From positions 1 to 12,718 of the forward strand of contig JBAYRN010000142.1 of NCBI GenBank assembly GCA_041676625.1: a DNA stretch of 12,718 nucleotides. Reading direction: 5' to 3'. The notes under the pieces are model-generated. The model saw only the letters and a program-made list of their open reading frames with translations, was not told the DNA's origin and made no database searches. The position numbers and the translations under genes are program-made. Below are positions 1 through 6,250 of the stretch, piece by piece; position 1 is the stretch's first letter; every line of letters begins with the position of its first letter. The stretch is from JAEXNA01 sp041676625 (lineage in GTDB: Bacteria > Vulcanimicrobiota > Xenobia > Xenobiales > JADMJV01).

Positions 1-2
1 CC

Positions 3-932
3 CTGGCTACCGAGCCGGTTCTCAGCGAGGGGCGGGTCCTGGTTCCGCTGCGAGCGGTGTTTCAGGCCCTGGAGGCCAAAGTGGACTACAAGGACTCCAC
101 CATCACCGCGACCCGTGAGGGGCGCACCATCCAGCTGAAACCGAACTCCTCCAGTGCCCTGGTAGACGGCAAGACCGTCTCTCTCGACGCCCCGGCCCGT
201 TTGATGGCGGGAACCACCTACGTTCCACTGCGTTTTGTGGCCCAGGCGCTGGGTGAAGAAGTGGCCTGGCACGGTTCGACTCAGACGGTGGTGATCGGAG
301 AGGGCGTGGCCCAGGCTCCGGCTCCGGCTGGAAACCGGGTTGCTCTCGACCCCATCCTGAAGAGGCTGGTCGTGGGGAATCAGGGCGGGGTGCTCAAGGT
401 GTGGGACGAAAATGTCTCTCAGGTGGCCTACTACCGGGGCCTGGACGATCGCTCGGTGGCTCCCCTCTCCACTCAGGACCAGGACCAGATCCTGGGCACC
501 CTCAAGCTGGCTGGAAAGGTCGATGACGTGGCCCGCCAATTGATGACCGAGTATCAGACCCTGCCCCTCAAGAAAGAGGCGCTGGCTCTGCTGGGGGTGA
601 TCAACTCCCTGCCTGCCGACAAGGTTAGCACCGGCGACGAAGTCCGAGACTTCCTGACCGACCGGATGCTGTCCGACTCCTCCGTCTACAACCGCCGTCA
701 GGCCACCCTGGCCCTGGCTGTGGGTTCGACCGTGGACCCGGACACCGCCGGTGCGGTGGTGGACTTTTACCAGGGCAGCGAAAACCTGTGGGAGACCTTC
801 CCGGTCCAGCAGTTCTTCGAGTACCAGGCCGACCGGTTGCGCATCCTTCCCAACTACCAGCAAGTACGCGACGAAGCCCTCTCGGTGAACTCCCTCTATC
901 GGGAAAATATCGCGGCTTTCCTCGGGCATTAG
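3..932 (+). CDS. Copper-amine-oxidase N-like domain protein, 5'-truncated by window edge
   Basis: The reading frame is open from base 3, so the true start and any signal peptide lie outside the window; 309 residues are present. Residues 1 to about 97 match the copper amine oxidase N-terminal-like ('stalk') domain. The visible hallmarks are two repeats of the type 'PVLSEGRVLVPLRAVFQAL' and 'TYVPLRFVAQALG', each followed by a short beta-rich 'V..D....TI' or 'V.W....TVVIGEG' segment. A Pro/Ala linker (about 101-110) leads into roughly 200 residues that look mostly helical and that I do not recognise. Such domains usually sit in secreted or cell-envelope proteins, so an extracytoplasmic role is likely, but the specific function is unknown. 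It is not a copper oxidase: no oxidase catalytic domain is present. A likely terminator follows the TAG stop. Confidence 0.85.
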   Translation: MATEPVLSEGRVLVPLRAVFQALEAKVDYKDSTITATREGRTIQLKPNSSSALVDGKTVSLDAPARLMAGTTYVPLRFVAQALGEEVAWHGSTQTVVIGEGVAQAPAPAGNRVALDPILKRLVVGNQGGVLKVWDENVSQVAYYRGLDDRSVAPLSTQDQDQILGTLKLAGKVDDVARQLMTEYQTLPLKKEALALLGVINSLPADKVSTGDEVRDFLTDRMLSDSSVYNRRQATLALAVGSTVDPDTAGAVVDFYQGSENLWETFPVQQFFEYQADRLRILPNYQQVRDEALSVNSLYRENIAAFLGH

Positions 933-933
933 A

Positions 934-964
934 AGCCCGACCGGGCTCAGCTTCAGATTTTTTT
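934..964 (+). terminator. Probable intrinsic terminator after the stalk-domain gene
   Basis: A GC-rich hairpin AGCCC-GACC-GGGCT (934-947) begins just after the stop. An alternative longer pairing is GAAGC (932-936) with GCTTC (950-954). A run of seven T residues follows at 958-964. The T run is close to the longer stem, which fits a Rho-independent terminator for the upstream gene. Confidence 0.55.
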
Positions 965-989
965 CAGAACAGTGGGATAGGATAGCAAT

Positions 990-1289
990 ATGACCACGAA
1001 CACACTCACCCTTCGTCCCCAGTTTGCTGCTTATACTATCGAGAGGCCTGAACGCTCCGATCTCGGCCGAACCGACCTGCACCACTTGCTTCCCCCTGCC
1101 GACGAAGTCAGTTTCAGTCAGCAAGGATTAGACGGGGTCGACCTCAATCGCCAGTTCCGAGAGCACCAGTGGCCGGTTCAGCAACCGTCTAGTCCAACCG
1201 TGAGCGACGAGCACGCCGCCCCCGACTTCAGCCTGGTGTACCAACCTGACCTTCTCGCCTTGGGTGGACAGGGTTGGCTTCTGGCCTAA
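990..1289 (+). CDS. Small hypothetical protein (uncertain)
   Basis: This is an open frame of 99 residues starting at ATG with a weak AGGAT Shine-Dalgarno seven bases upstream. Its third codon positions are fairly rich in G/C, as in neighbouring genes. The product is polar and rich in Leu, Gln, Asp and Pro, with no membrane segment, signal peptide or motif I recognise. It lies between a terminator and the 3' end of the convergent PIN gene. A shorter opposite-strand frame (1128-1349) overlaps it and looks no more gene-like. It could be a lineage-specific protein or a chance frame; the rest of 933-1317 shows nothing else. Confidence 0.4.
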   Translation: MTTNTLTLRPQFAAYTIERPERSDLGRTDLHHLLPPADEVSFSQQGLDGVDLNRQFREHQWPVQQPSSPTVSDEHAAPDFSLVYQPDLLALGGQGWLLA

Positions 1290-1317
1290 TCGGCTGGCCG
1301 GACACACACCTGCAAGC

Positions 1318-1764
1318 TCAGAATCCAAAGAGTTCTCGGGGGCTGGCACGAAAGGGACTAATCACCGTCACTCCATCGAAGACCAATCCCTCATGAAGGT
1401 CCTCGGTTAGTAAGTAGTCGCACCCCGCAATTTGGGCAGCGGCCGCTACCAGGGCGTCCCACCAGGATAGGTGAAAACGCCCTTCTAGAGACCAGGCACC
1501 GTGGAAGACTTTAAAATCGATCAACACAGGATGCCAATGCTGCAGTTCGGCAATGTCTTTCTGGGCCTGTTCCGCCTCGCCGCCCAGTTCTCTGGTGTAG
1601 ACGTTATAATACTCCTTAAGAACCTGGAAGCTGGTTCGGCCTACCCGATGGGTCCAGAGGAAAGCCAGCCATTCTTGGGCTTGCGCCTGCTTGTCCGCTT
1701 CAGCAGCGTCTCTAGAATAAAGGAAAACATAAGATTTTATGATTTTCGTGTCAATGAATGTCAC
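1318..1764 (-). CDS. PIN-domain ribonuclease (VapC-like), possibly inactivated
   Basis: With the GTG start at 1764 the product has 148 residues, a normal size for a single PIN domain; the frame stays open upstream but that part does not look like PIN. PIN proteins are metal-dependent RNases, usually toxins of VapBC-type pairs. The four acidic positions are visible: D5 in FIDT, E51 in 'QVLKEYY', D103 in 'LSWWDALV', and E121/D122 in 'LLTEDL'. The family's usual DTN-[VI]-[LF]-x-YSRDA segment is stretched here to DTKIIKSYVFLYSRDA, about five extra residues next to the catalytic Asp. No antitoxin gene is seen upstream: the opposite strand there codes for another protein. No clear Shine-Dalgarno precedes the GTG. 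The family call is secure; whether it is an active enzyme is doubtful. Confidence 0.8.
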   Translation of the reverse strand: MTFIDTKIIKSYVFLYSRDAAEADKQAQAQEWLAFLWTHRVGRTSFQVLKEYYNVYTRELGGEAEQAQKDIAELQHWHPVLIDFKVFHGAWSLEGRFHLSWWDALVAAAAQIAGCDYLLTEDLHEGLVFDGVTVISPFRASPRELFGF

Positions 1765-1833
1765 GCTCTGACCAGCGTCAACAAGATCTACGACCAAAGG
1801 GAATATCGAGGGTCTAACCGCGACCAATCGGAA

Positions 1834-2532
1834 ATGTTCAAAAAACCTCTCACTCACCTGTTTATCATCCTCGGAGTGCTCGCGCTCTGGTACAGCGTCA
1901 AGGTCTCGAAGTCCGAAACGATGGCTAAATCCCAATCGCCAATCAAACGGACTGAGCCTGTTCAGGATCGACCGACGGGCACGGTCCAACTCGACCTGCC
2001 CGATGAGGCGGTCGAGGTGACAGACAGCCAGGGCAACACCGCGCTTGTCCACATCGATATGCAAAACCACAAGCGACTCGTCCTGGAACTCGAATTTTCT
2101 GGCCCCTCGGTCGAGTGGTCGTTCAACTTGGGAGACTCCAACACCAACAACGGTTGGGGCGGAGATAGCAGCACAGCCATCCACGACGCTGAGATCCAGA
2201 TCTTAAACGGAAACCTCGAGATCTACGGCTCGGATCTGCTCGATGACTATCCGGAATACCCGCCGAAGAAGCGCTTTATGAAAGCTTGGGAGAATGTGGT
2301 CGACGACGGCGGAGGGACCGTGCAGATAGAGATCGCCGACGGAGAAGTGACCTACATCGACCCGGAAGGTCGCCGCGATAGCTACCTTCATCCCGCGCTG
2401 TTTGCGCTCGCCGGCCAGGACGATCGCGAAGCTGGAGTCAACTACGATCTGTACCTGGGTGTCAATCGTGTGGTTACCGGAGGTCGGGTAGGCAGCGGTC
2501 TCAGCCGCGTGCAGGTGGAGCTTCTTCCCTAA
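1834..2532 (+). CDS. Membrane-anchored or secreted protein of unknown family
   Basis: The product has 232 residues from ATG 1834. I chose this start because it places Lys-Lys directly before a hydrophobic stretch (about residues 8-21), giving a signal peptide or N-terminal anchor. The same frame is open back to 1501, but that stretch lies antisense to the PIN gene. No lipobox cysteine is present. After a Ser/Lys/Pro-rich linker (27-50), the mature part looks beta-rich, with a glycine/asparagine/aspartate loop 'GDSNTNNGWGGDSST' (100-114) followed by 'HDAEIQILNGNLEIYGSDLLDD'. The loop could bind a metal ion or carbohydrate, but that is a guess from composition. I do not recognise the family. 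The Shine-Dalgarno is weak. The 69 bases between this gene and the PIN gene show no convincing promoter. Confidence 0.7.
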   Translation: MFKKPLTHLFIILGVLALWYSVKVSKSETMAKSQSPIKRTEPVQDRPTGTVQLDLPDEAVEVTDSQGNTALVHIDMQNHKRLVLELEFSGPSVEWSFNLGDSNTNNGWGGDSSTAIHDAEIQILNGNLEIYGSDLLDDYPEYPPKKRFMKAWENVVDDGGGTVQIEIADGEVTYIDPEGRRDSYLHPALFALAGQDDREAGVNYDLYLGVNRVVTGGRVGSGLSRVQVELLP

Positions 2533-2560
2533 GGACCAAGTCCTAAAGACTCCGACACGC

Positions 2561-3394
2561 TCAGTCGTAAGGGTTCCAGCAGACCCGAAACCCGCAGCTT
2601 AGTTCATCCAGGGATCGGACATCTTCCGGGCTGAGGGCAAAGTCGAAGACTTCGAGATTTTCCTTCATCCGATCCGGTCTGGTGGTCTTGGGGATGACCG
2701 GAATACCGTGCTCCAAATTCCAGCGGAGCAAGAGTTGGGCCACGCTCTTGCCATATTTGCGGGCCGTTTCCACCAAGCTTGGGTGGTTCATCCGTTCGGC
2801 ACGTACCAGGGGGGCGTAGGCCTGCAGGCAGATATCCGCCGAGCGACATCGCTCCAGTAGTGAGGACCGATACACGAAGGGGTGAAACTCCACCTGGTTG
2901 ACTGCGGGAGTCACCGGAGAGTGGGCGGCCAGTTGATCGAGATGGTTTTCCGTGTAGTTGCTCACCCCGATGGCTCGGCACCGCCCTTCCTCCCAAAGTC
3001 TTACCAGAGCTCGCCAGCTTTCCAGGTGGAGCCTCTCGACCGGCCAGTGGATGAGATAGAGGTCGAGCGTTTCCACCCCCAGTAGCTTCGCGCTCCGGTC
3101 AAACGCCCGAAGCGTCTGATCGTAGCCCTGATCATCCAGCCAGACCTTGCTGGTCAGAAACACCTCCGAACGGTCCACTCCCGAACGCTCCAGGCCGATC
3201 TTGACATCGGCTTCGTTGCCGTAGTAGGCGGCCGTATCGATCAGGCGGTACCCGAGGGCCAGGGCTGTAGCCACGGCGGCTCGCGTAGCCTCTCCGGGAG
3301 AAACCTGAAACACCCCCAGGCCCAGCAGGGGCATGGATACGCCACCTTTCAGGCTTACGGTATTCGTCTCAGAAGACGATGGTGGCTCTTTCAT
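2561..3394 (-). CDS. Aldo/keto reductase, NADPH-dependent
   Basis: This is a 277-residue (beta/alpha)8-barrel oxidoreductase that reduces aldehydes and ketones with NAD(P)H in the cytosol. The catalytic tetrad is complete: D53 and Y58 in 'LIDTAAYYGNE', K83 in 'LTSKVW' and H116 in 'LYLIHWP'. The substrate/cofactor signature 'GVSNYTENHL' (143-152) and the C-terminal nucleotide-binding motif 'IPKTTRPDRMKEN' (about 234-246) are also present. Length and motifs match the 2,5-diketo-D-gluconic acid reductase/AKR5-like group, but the physiological substrate cannot be told. The start is well set: ATG 3394 has GAGGA (bases 3401-3405) six bases upstream. A short Ser/Glu-rich N-terminal tail precedes the barrel. 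It is divergent from the merC-like gene across 76 bases and convergent with the upstream-mapped plus-strand gene, 28 bases away. Confidence 0.95.
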   Translation of the reverse strand: MKEPPSSSETNTVSLKGGVSMPLLGLGVFQVSPGEATRAAVATALALGYRLIDTAAYYGNEADVKIGLERSGVDRSEVFLTSKVWLDDQGYDQTLRAFDRSAKLLGVETLDLYLIHWPVERLHLESWRALVRLWEEGRCRAIGVSNYTENHLDQLAAHSPVTPAVNQVEFHPFVYRSSLLERCRSADICLQAYAPLVRAERMNHPSLVETARKYGKSVAQLLLRWNLEHGIPVIPKTTRPDRMKENLEVFDFALSPEDVRSLDELSCGFRVCWNPYD

Positions 3395-3433
3395 TTCGGG
3401 TCCTCAAATCTTTTTCGAACTGTCGGAAGGGTA

Positions 3434-3462
3434 TTGACAATCTTTTGATAATAGAATATCAC
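3434..3462 (+). promoter_or_regulatory. Candidate sigma-70 promoter of the merC-like gene
   Basis: A perfect -35 box TTGACA (3434-3439) is followed after 17 bases by TATCAC (3457-3462), a modest -10 box. Transcription would start at about 3469, only a couple of bases before ATG 3471. The -10 region overlaps the palindrome at 3446-3461, so a repressor bound there would block RNA polymerase. Confidence 0.45.
3446..3461. promoter_or_regulatory. Fur/Zur-family-like palindromic operator
   Basis: The sequence TGATAAT-AG-AATATCA forms an inverted repeat with six of seven positions matching. An overlapping second repeat pairs TTGATA (3445-3450) with TATCAA (3463-3468). The form is close to AT-rich Fur-family boxes such as the TGATAAT-N-ATTATCA type described for Zur in cyanobacteria. 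It sits in the divergent region between the aldo/keto reductase and the merC-like gene and overlaps the likely promoter of the latter. The link to Zur rather than Fur, PerR or an unrelated regulator is an inference from box shape and the metal-linked neighbour. Confidence 0.4.
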
Positions 3463-3470
3463 TATCAACC

Positions 3471-3860
3471 ATGCAGGGACATTTACCACAAAAAACCGCT
3501 GACATTACCGGCGCCGTGCTTTCCCAGCTCTGTCTGGTCCACTGCTTGCTCCTGCCTGTCCTGATGGGCGTGCTGCCCTCCCTCAGCTGCGAGTTTCTGG
3601 GCGAGACATTTCACGTCCTGGTCCTGTCACTGGCAACCCCGGTTGCTGCGTTTGCTCTCCAGCAAGGTTATCGCAAGCACGGCTCCACTCGCCCCGCGGC
3701 CTTTGGCCTGGCAGCTCTGGCGGTGCTGTGGGCGGTCTTCGGTCTGGAAGAGACCTTGAACCACGACCTGGTGGAAGGCTTCAATGTGATGGGTGGGCTT
3801 ATGATGGCCTATGCCCACTGGATGAACTGGTCACTGTCTTCCCACCGTTGCGACTGCTAA
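3471..3860 (+). CDS. MerC-domain membrane protein
   Basis: The product has 129 residues with four predicted membrane helices (about 12-35, 47-65, 76-93 and 103-120). Helix 1 carries a Cys-x-x-His-Cys motif (C21, H24, C25) and the tail ends in 'HRCDC' (C127, C129). This layout matches the MerC family. MerC proper moves Hg(II) across the inner membrane, but many chromosomal MerC-domain proteins lie outside mer operons and are thought to handle other metals. No merR, merA, merT or merP is nearby, so mercury resistance is not supported. The ATG has no Shine-Dalgarno, and the predicted transcription start is almost at the ATG. The Fur/Zur-like box over its promoter suggests metal-responsive control. 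Confidence 0.8.
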   Translation: MQGHLPQKTADITGAVLSQLCLVHCLLLPVLMGVLPSLSCEFLGETFHVLVLSLATPVAAFALQQGYRKHGSTRPAAFGLAALAVLWAVFGLEETLNHDLVEGFNVMGGLMMAYAHWMNWSLSSHRCDC

Positions 3861-3866
3861 CCTGAA

Positions 3867-4886
3867 TTAGCTCACGAACTGGTCGCGTCGAACCGGGTCT
3901 ATCAGATGGCTGTTTTCATCGACCAGTTTCACCACTTCCGCGAAATAGTCCACGGTTTTCTTCAGCCCTTCGTCCAGCGGAACGACCGGTTCCCAGTTCA
4001 GCTTTTCCCTGGCCAGAGTGATGTCCGGTTTGCGCCGTCGGGGGTCGTCTTCGGGCAGAGGTAGATAGCTGATCTTGGAACTAGAGTTGGTCAGCCCGAT
4101 GACCTTCTCGGCCAACTCCCGAATGGTAAACTCCCCTGGATTGCCCAGATTCACCGGGCCGAAAAAATCCCGTTCGGAGTGGTTCATCATGGCGATTAGG
4201 CCACCCACCAGATCATCGACGTAACAGAAAGAGCGGGTCTGCTGGCCTTCCCCGTAAATGGTGAGATCTTGATTCAGGAGTGCCTGGCGGGCAAAATTGC
4301 TAACCACTCGTCCGTCGTTGAGGGCCATTCGGGGTCCGTAGGTATTAAAAACCCGGACGATCTTGACGTCCACATCGAACTGTCGACGATAGTCCACGCA
4401 CAAAGTTTCTGCGACTCTTTTACCCTCGTCGTAGCAAGCTCGGGGGCCGAGCGGATTCACGTTGCCCCAATAAGATTCCACCTGGGGGTGGACCTCGGGA
4501 TCTCCGTAGACCTCGGAGGTGGAGACCTGGAGCATCTTGGCCCCAACTTTTGCGCACAACTCCAGCATATTGGTGGTGCCCAGTACGTTGGTTCGCACGG
4601 TCTTCACCGCGTTGACCTGATAGTGAACCGGAGAGGCTGGACAGGCCAGGTGATAAACCTGGTCCACTTCAAACACGATGGGGTTTTCCACGTCGTGGCG
4701 GTAGTACTCGAAGTTTCGAAAGTCTCGCAAAGCCGAGATATTGGTCTTGCAGCCGGTAAAGAAATTGTCGAGGCAGATGACCTCGTTGCCCTCCCGGGTC
4801 AGCCGGGCGCAAAGATGAGAGCCGATAAATCCAGCCCCCCCCGTAATGAGGATACGTTTAGGTCGCACTTGCACTTGGTAGGTCAT
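3867..4886 (-). CDS. uxs: UDP-glucuronate decarboxylase (UDP-xylose synthase)
   Basis: The 339-residue product is an extended short-chain dehydrogenase/reductase that converts UDP-glucuronate to UDP-xylose, using tightly bound NAD+ in the cytosol, for envelope polysaccharide or glycoconjugate synthesis. Visible motifs are the Rossmann 'GGAGFIGSHL' (16-25, the GxxGxxG glycines at 16, 19 and 22), 'YHLACPASP' (78-86), the 'STSEVYGDP' catalytic segment (122-130), Y152-xxx-K156, and 'RVFNTYGPRM' with 'GEGQQTRSFCYVDDL'. The Ala-Cys-Pro-Ala-Ser-Pro and Thr-Ser-Glu-Val-Tyr-Gly signatures favour UXS over UDP-glucose 4-epimerase. No other sugar genes are next to it. It lies 48 bases downstream of the single-span membrane protein and may be co-transcribed, although a hairpin lies between them. 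No strong Shine-Dalgarno precedes the ATG. Confidence 0.93.
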   Translation of the reverse strand: MTYQVQVRPKRILITGGAGFIGSHLCARLTREGNEVICLDNFFTGCKTNISALRDFRNFEYYRHDVENPIVFEVDQVYHLACPASPVHYQVNAVKTVRTNVLGTTNMLELCAKVGAKMLQVSTSEVYGDPEVHPQVESYWGNVNPLGPRACYDEGKRVAETLCVDYRRQFDVDVKIVRVFNTYGPRMALNDGRVVSNFARQALLNQDLTIYGEGQQTRSFCYVDDLVGGLIAMMNHSERDFFGPVNLGNPGEFTIRELAEKVIGLTNSSSKISYLPLPEDDPRRRKPDITLAREKLNWEPVVPLDEGLKKTVDYFAEVVKLVDENSHLIDPVRRDQFVS

Positions 4887-4917
4887 AGCGTGCTAGCTTT
4901 GAGTTCCGGTTTTAAAG

Positions 4918-4935
4918 AGCCTTCTGCGGAAGGCT
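4918..4935 (-). terminator. Hairpin between the unknown membrane gene and uxs
   Basis: A seven-base-pair perfect stem AGCCTTC/GAAGGCT with a four-base loop begins at the stop codon of the membrane-protein gene. On the minus strand it is followed by CTTTAAAAC, a poor T tract. It may act as a weak terminator or attenuator, or protect a processed 3' end, and so set the ratio of the two genes. Confidence 0.35.
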
Positions 4936-5600
4936 TATTTCCTGGCGTAGATATGGATCGCTTCGGTGGCGACCAGCTGCGCCTGGGCCTCTTCCACTTG
5001 CCTCAGGCTTCGCTGGTACCACCACTCCCGTTCGGTAGGTAGGGAGCTGTCCAGCGATATCTGGATGGAGTCGAGCGCTCGGAAGGCCGAGCGGAGCGCC
5101 ATCTTGACCACCTCATGTTTCTGCTGATGCTCCGGTAAAACCATCAACTCTTCGGAGCGAACTCTGAGTTGTTGAAGTTGGGCGCGAATCCGCTCTGACT
5201 CTTCAACGAGTCCGTCAGTTTCGTTTCGACTACGATCGGTGGAAAGGATTACGATCTTCAGTTCTTCTACCCGCTCGAGGGCTGAGTCTCGTAGGGCTTC
5301 AAAGACCGGGGTGGCTGGTTCGGGTGCTGTTTCCAACCCGCAACTCCGGATCTGCTGGTCTAGCCGTGGCCAGTCGCAGTGCTGAAGTCGCTGCCACCCC
5401 AGCAAGGCGCTCGGGACCACCACCCAGAGTAAGAGGATGATCCTGGCCGTCGACTGCCGTTTTGGGGGTTTTTGTTCGTGCCAATCTGGTCGCGCGGGTG
5501 GATGAACACTAGCGCTCATAGGCCAAACCCAGCGATGCTTCCATTTGCCGGCCGGAATCCAGGCTTCCTCACTTGTCGGGTGGTCGTATTCGCTCATCAT
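4935..5600 (-). CDS. Single-pass membrane protein of unknown function with coiled-coil-like part
   Basis: The product has 221 residues and matches no family I recognise. Residues 1-51 are a Pro/Trp/His-rich basic segment, probably cytoplasmic. Residues 53-69 (start ARIILLLW) form one membrane span preceded by Lys-Arg. The remaining 150 residues, probably extracytoplasmic, are rich in Glu, Gln, Arg and Leu and look helical, with coiled-coil-like stretches near 105-150 and 195-215. Two cysteines (75 and 87) lie just past the span and could form a disulfide. Two consecutive ATG codons (5600 and 5597) could start it; neither has a good Shine-Dalgarno. It precedes uxs on the same strand and is divergent from the tsaC-like gene, which does not reveal its role. 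Confidence 0.7.
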   Translation of the reverse strand: MMSEYDHPTSEEAWIPAGKWKHRWVWPMSASVHPPARPDWHEQKPPKRQSTARIILLLWVVVPSALLGWQRLQHCDWPRLDQQIRSCGLETAPEPATPVFEALRDSALERVEELKIVILSTDRSRNETDGLVEESERIRAQLQQLRVRSEELMVLPEHQQKHEVVKMALRSAFRALDSIQISLDSSLPTEREWWYQRSLRQVEEAQAQLVATEAIHIYARK

Positions 5601-5608
5601 GAGAGCTT

Positions 5609-5626
5609 ATTCCCAGATTAGGGAAT
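5609..5626. repeat. Inverted repeat in the divergent region
   Basis: ATTCCC-AGATTA-GGGAAT has perfect six-base arms. It lies in the 60-base gap between the unknown membrane gene (minus) and the tsaC-like gene (plus), followed by TTTT on the plus strand. It could be an operator serving both genes or simply a small hairpin; no known regulator consensus is matched. Confidence 0.25.
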
Positions 5627-5644
5627 TTTGGTCAGGAAAGGGAA

Positions 5645-5650
5645 AAGGAG
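5645..5650 (+). promoter_or_regulatory. Shine-Dalgarno fixing the tsaC-like start
   Basis: AAGGAG ends ten bases before ATG 5661. The same frame is also open from TTG 5628, which would add 11 basic residues, but that codon has no such site, so ATG 5661 is preferred. Confidence 0.6.
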
Positions 5651-5660
5651 TCGCCAGATC

Positions 5661-6239
5661 ATGGAGATTTATCAAGCTTGTGAAGCTGAGTTGCACCGAA
5701 TTGAGTGGGTAGAGCGCTTGAGGAACGGCCAGGTGGCGGTATTTCCCACCGATACCATCTACGGTTTCACCGCCGATGCCACGAACCAGCAGGCGGTGGA
5801 ACGGATCTTGACCTTGAAAGAGCGGAGGACTCCCCTGAGTTGCATCCCCCACGATCTGAACTGGGCCCGGTCGTTGGTAGCGGAGAGTTCGCGCCTTCTC
5901 TTCGATCAGCACATCCGGAGCTATTTCGGCCGCTACACGACTCTCTGGCCCACTCAGGACGGCGAGCGAACGTTGCATCCTCTGGTGCAAACCAAAGACC
6001 TGGTAGGCTTGCGCTTCCCTGATCACTGGATCCGGGGGTTTGCCGCAGAGGCAGCGTTCCCCCTGGTCACCACCTCGGTCAACCGAACCGGAAAGGAGCC
6101 CATGCGATGCCTGGAGACTCTGGACCCGAAGTTGCGCGAGGAGATCGACTTTCTGGTCTACGAAGGCCCCCTGGATAACCCACCCTCGGTCATCGTGCGC
6201 TGCGACACCCCGGAGTTCGAGCAGCAGAGCAGAAGGTAG
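5661..6239 (+). CDS. TsaC/Sua5/YciO-family L-threonylcarbamoyladenylate synthase-like protein
   Basis: With the ATG at 5661 the product has 192 residues, the size of the single-domain TsaC/YciO type without the extra C-terminal Sua5 domain. TsaC/Sua5 enzymes make threonylcarbamoyl-AMP from Thr, bicarbonate and ATP for the t6A37 modification of ANN-decoding tRNAs. Family marks are 'VAVFPTDTIYGFTADATN' (about residues 25-42), 'RILTLKERR', 'LVGLRFPDHW' and 'FPLVTTSVNRTGKEP', followed by a 'LVYEGPL..PPSVIV' strand. The Lys of the usual LKGRP is an LKERR variant, and the Ser-Ala-Asn motif is TTSVNRTG, which is closer to YciO-like members. It may therefore be a YciO paralogue rather than the main t6A enzyme. 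It converges on proB with an 11-base gap. Confidence 0.85.
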   Translation: MEIYQACEAELHRIEWVERLRNGQVAVFPTDTIYGFTADATNQQAVERILTLKERRTPLSCIPHDLNWARSLVAESSRLLFDQHIRSYFGRYTTLWPTQDGERTLHPLVQTKDLVGLRFPDHWIRGFAAEAAFPLVTTSVNRTGKEPMRCLETLDPKLREEIDFLVYEGPLDNPPSVIVRCDTPEFEQQSRR

Positions 6240-6250
6240 CAAGCAAACAT

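Noticed and set aside
1501..1833. N-terminal 111-codon extension of the plus-strand anchored protein
   Set aside because: It is antisense to the PIN gene and would place the membrane segment inside the protein; ATG 1834 gives a sensible N-terminal signal or anchor.
1765..2184. Minus-strand frame continuing upstream of the PIN domain, giving 288 residues in total
   Set aside because: The extra 140 residues lie antisense to the anchored protein gene, do not resemble PIN or an antitoxin, and the PIN domain begins naturally at GTG 1764.
2532..2544. Small hairpin AGGAC-CAA-GTCCT between convergent genes as a terminator
   Set aside because: The stem is five base pairs and no T tract follows on either strand.
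3471..3860. Mercury resistance locus
   Set aside because: Only a MerC-domain protein is present; no merR, merT, merP or merA is nearby.
4269..5042. Plus-strand frame of 257 codons
   Set aside because: It runs antisense through uxs and the unknown membrane gene; the uxs motifs on the minus strand are decisive.
5607..6242. Minus-strand frame of 211 codons
   Set aside because: It is antisense to the tsaC/sua5-like gene, which has clear family motifs and a good ribosome site.
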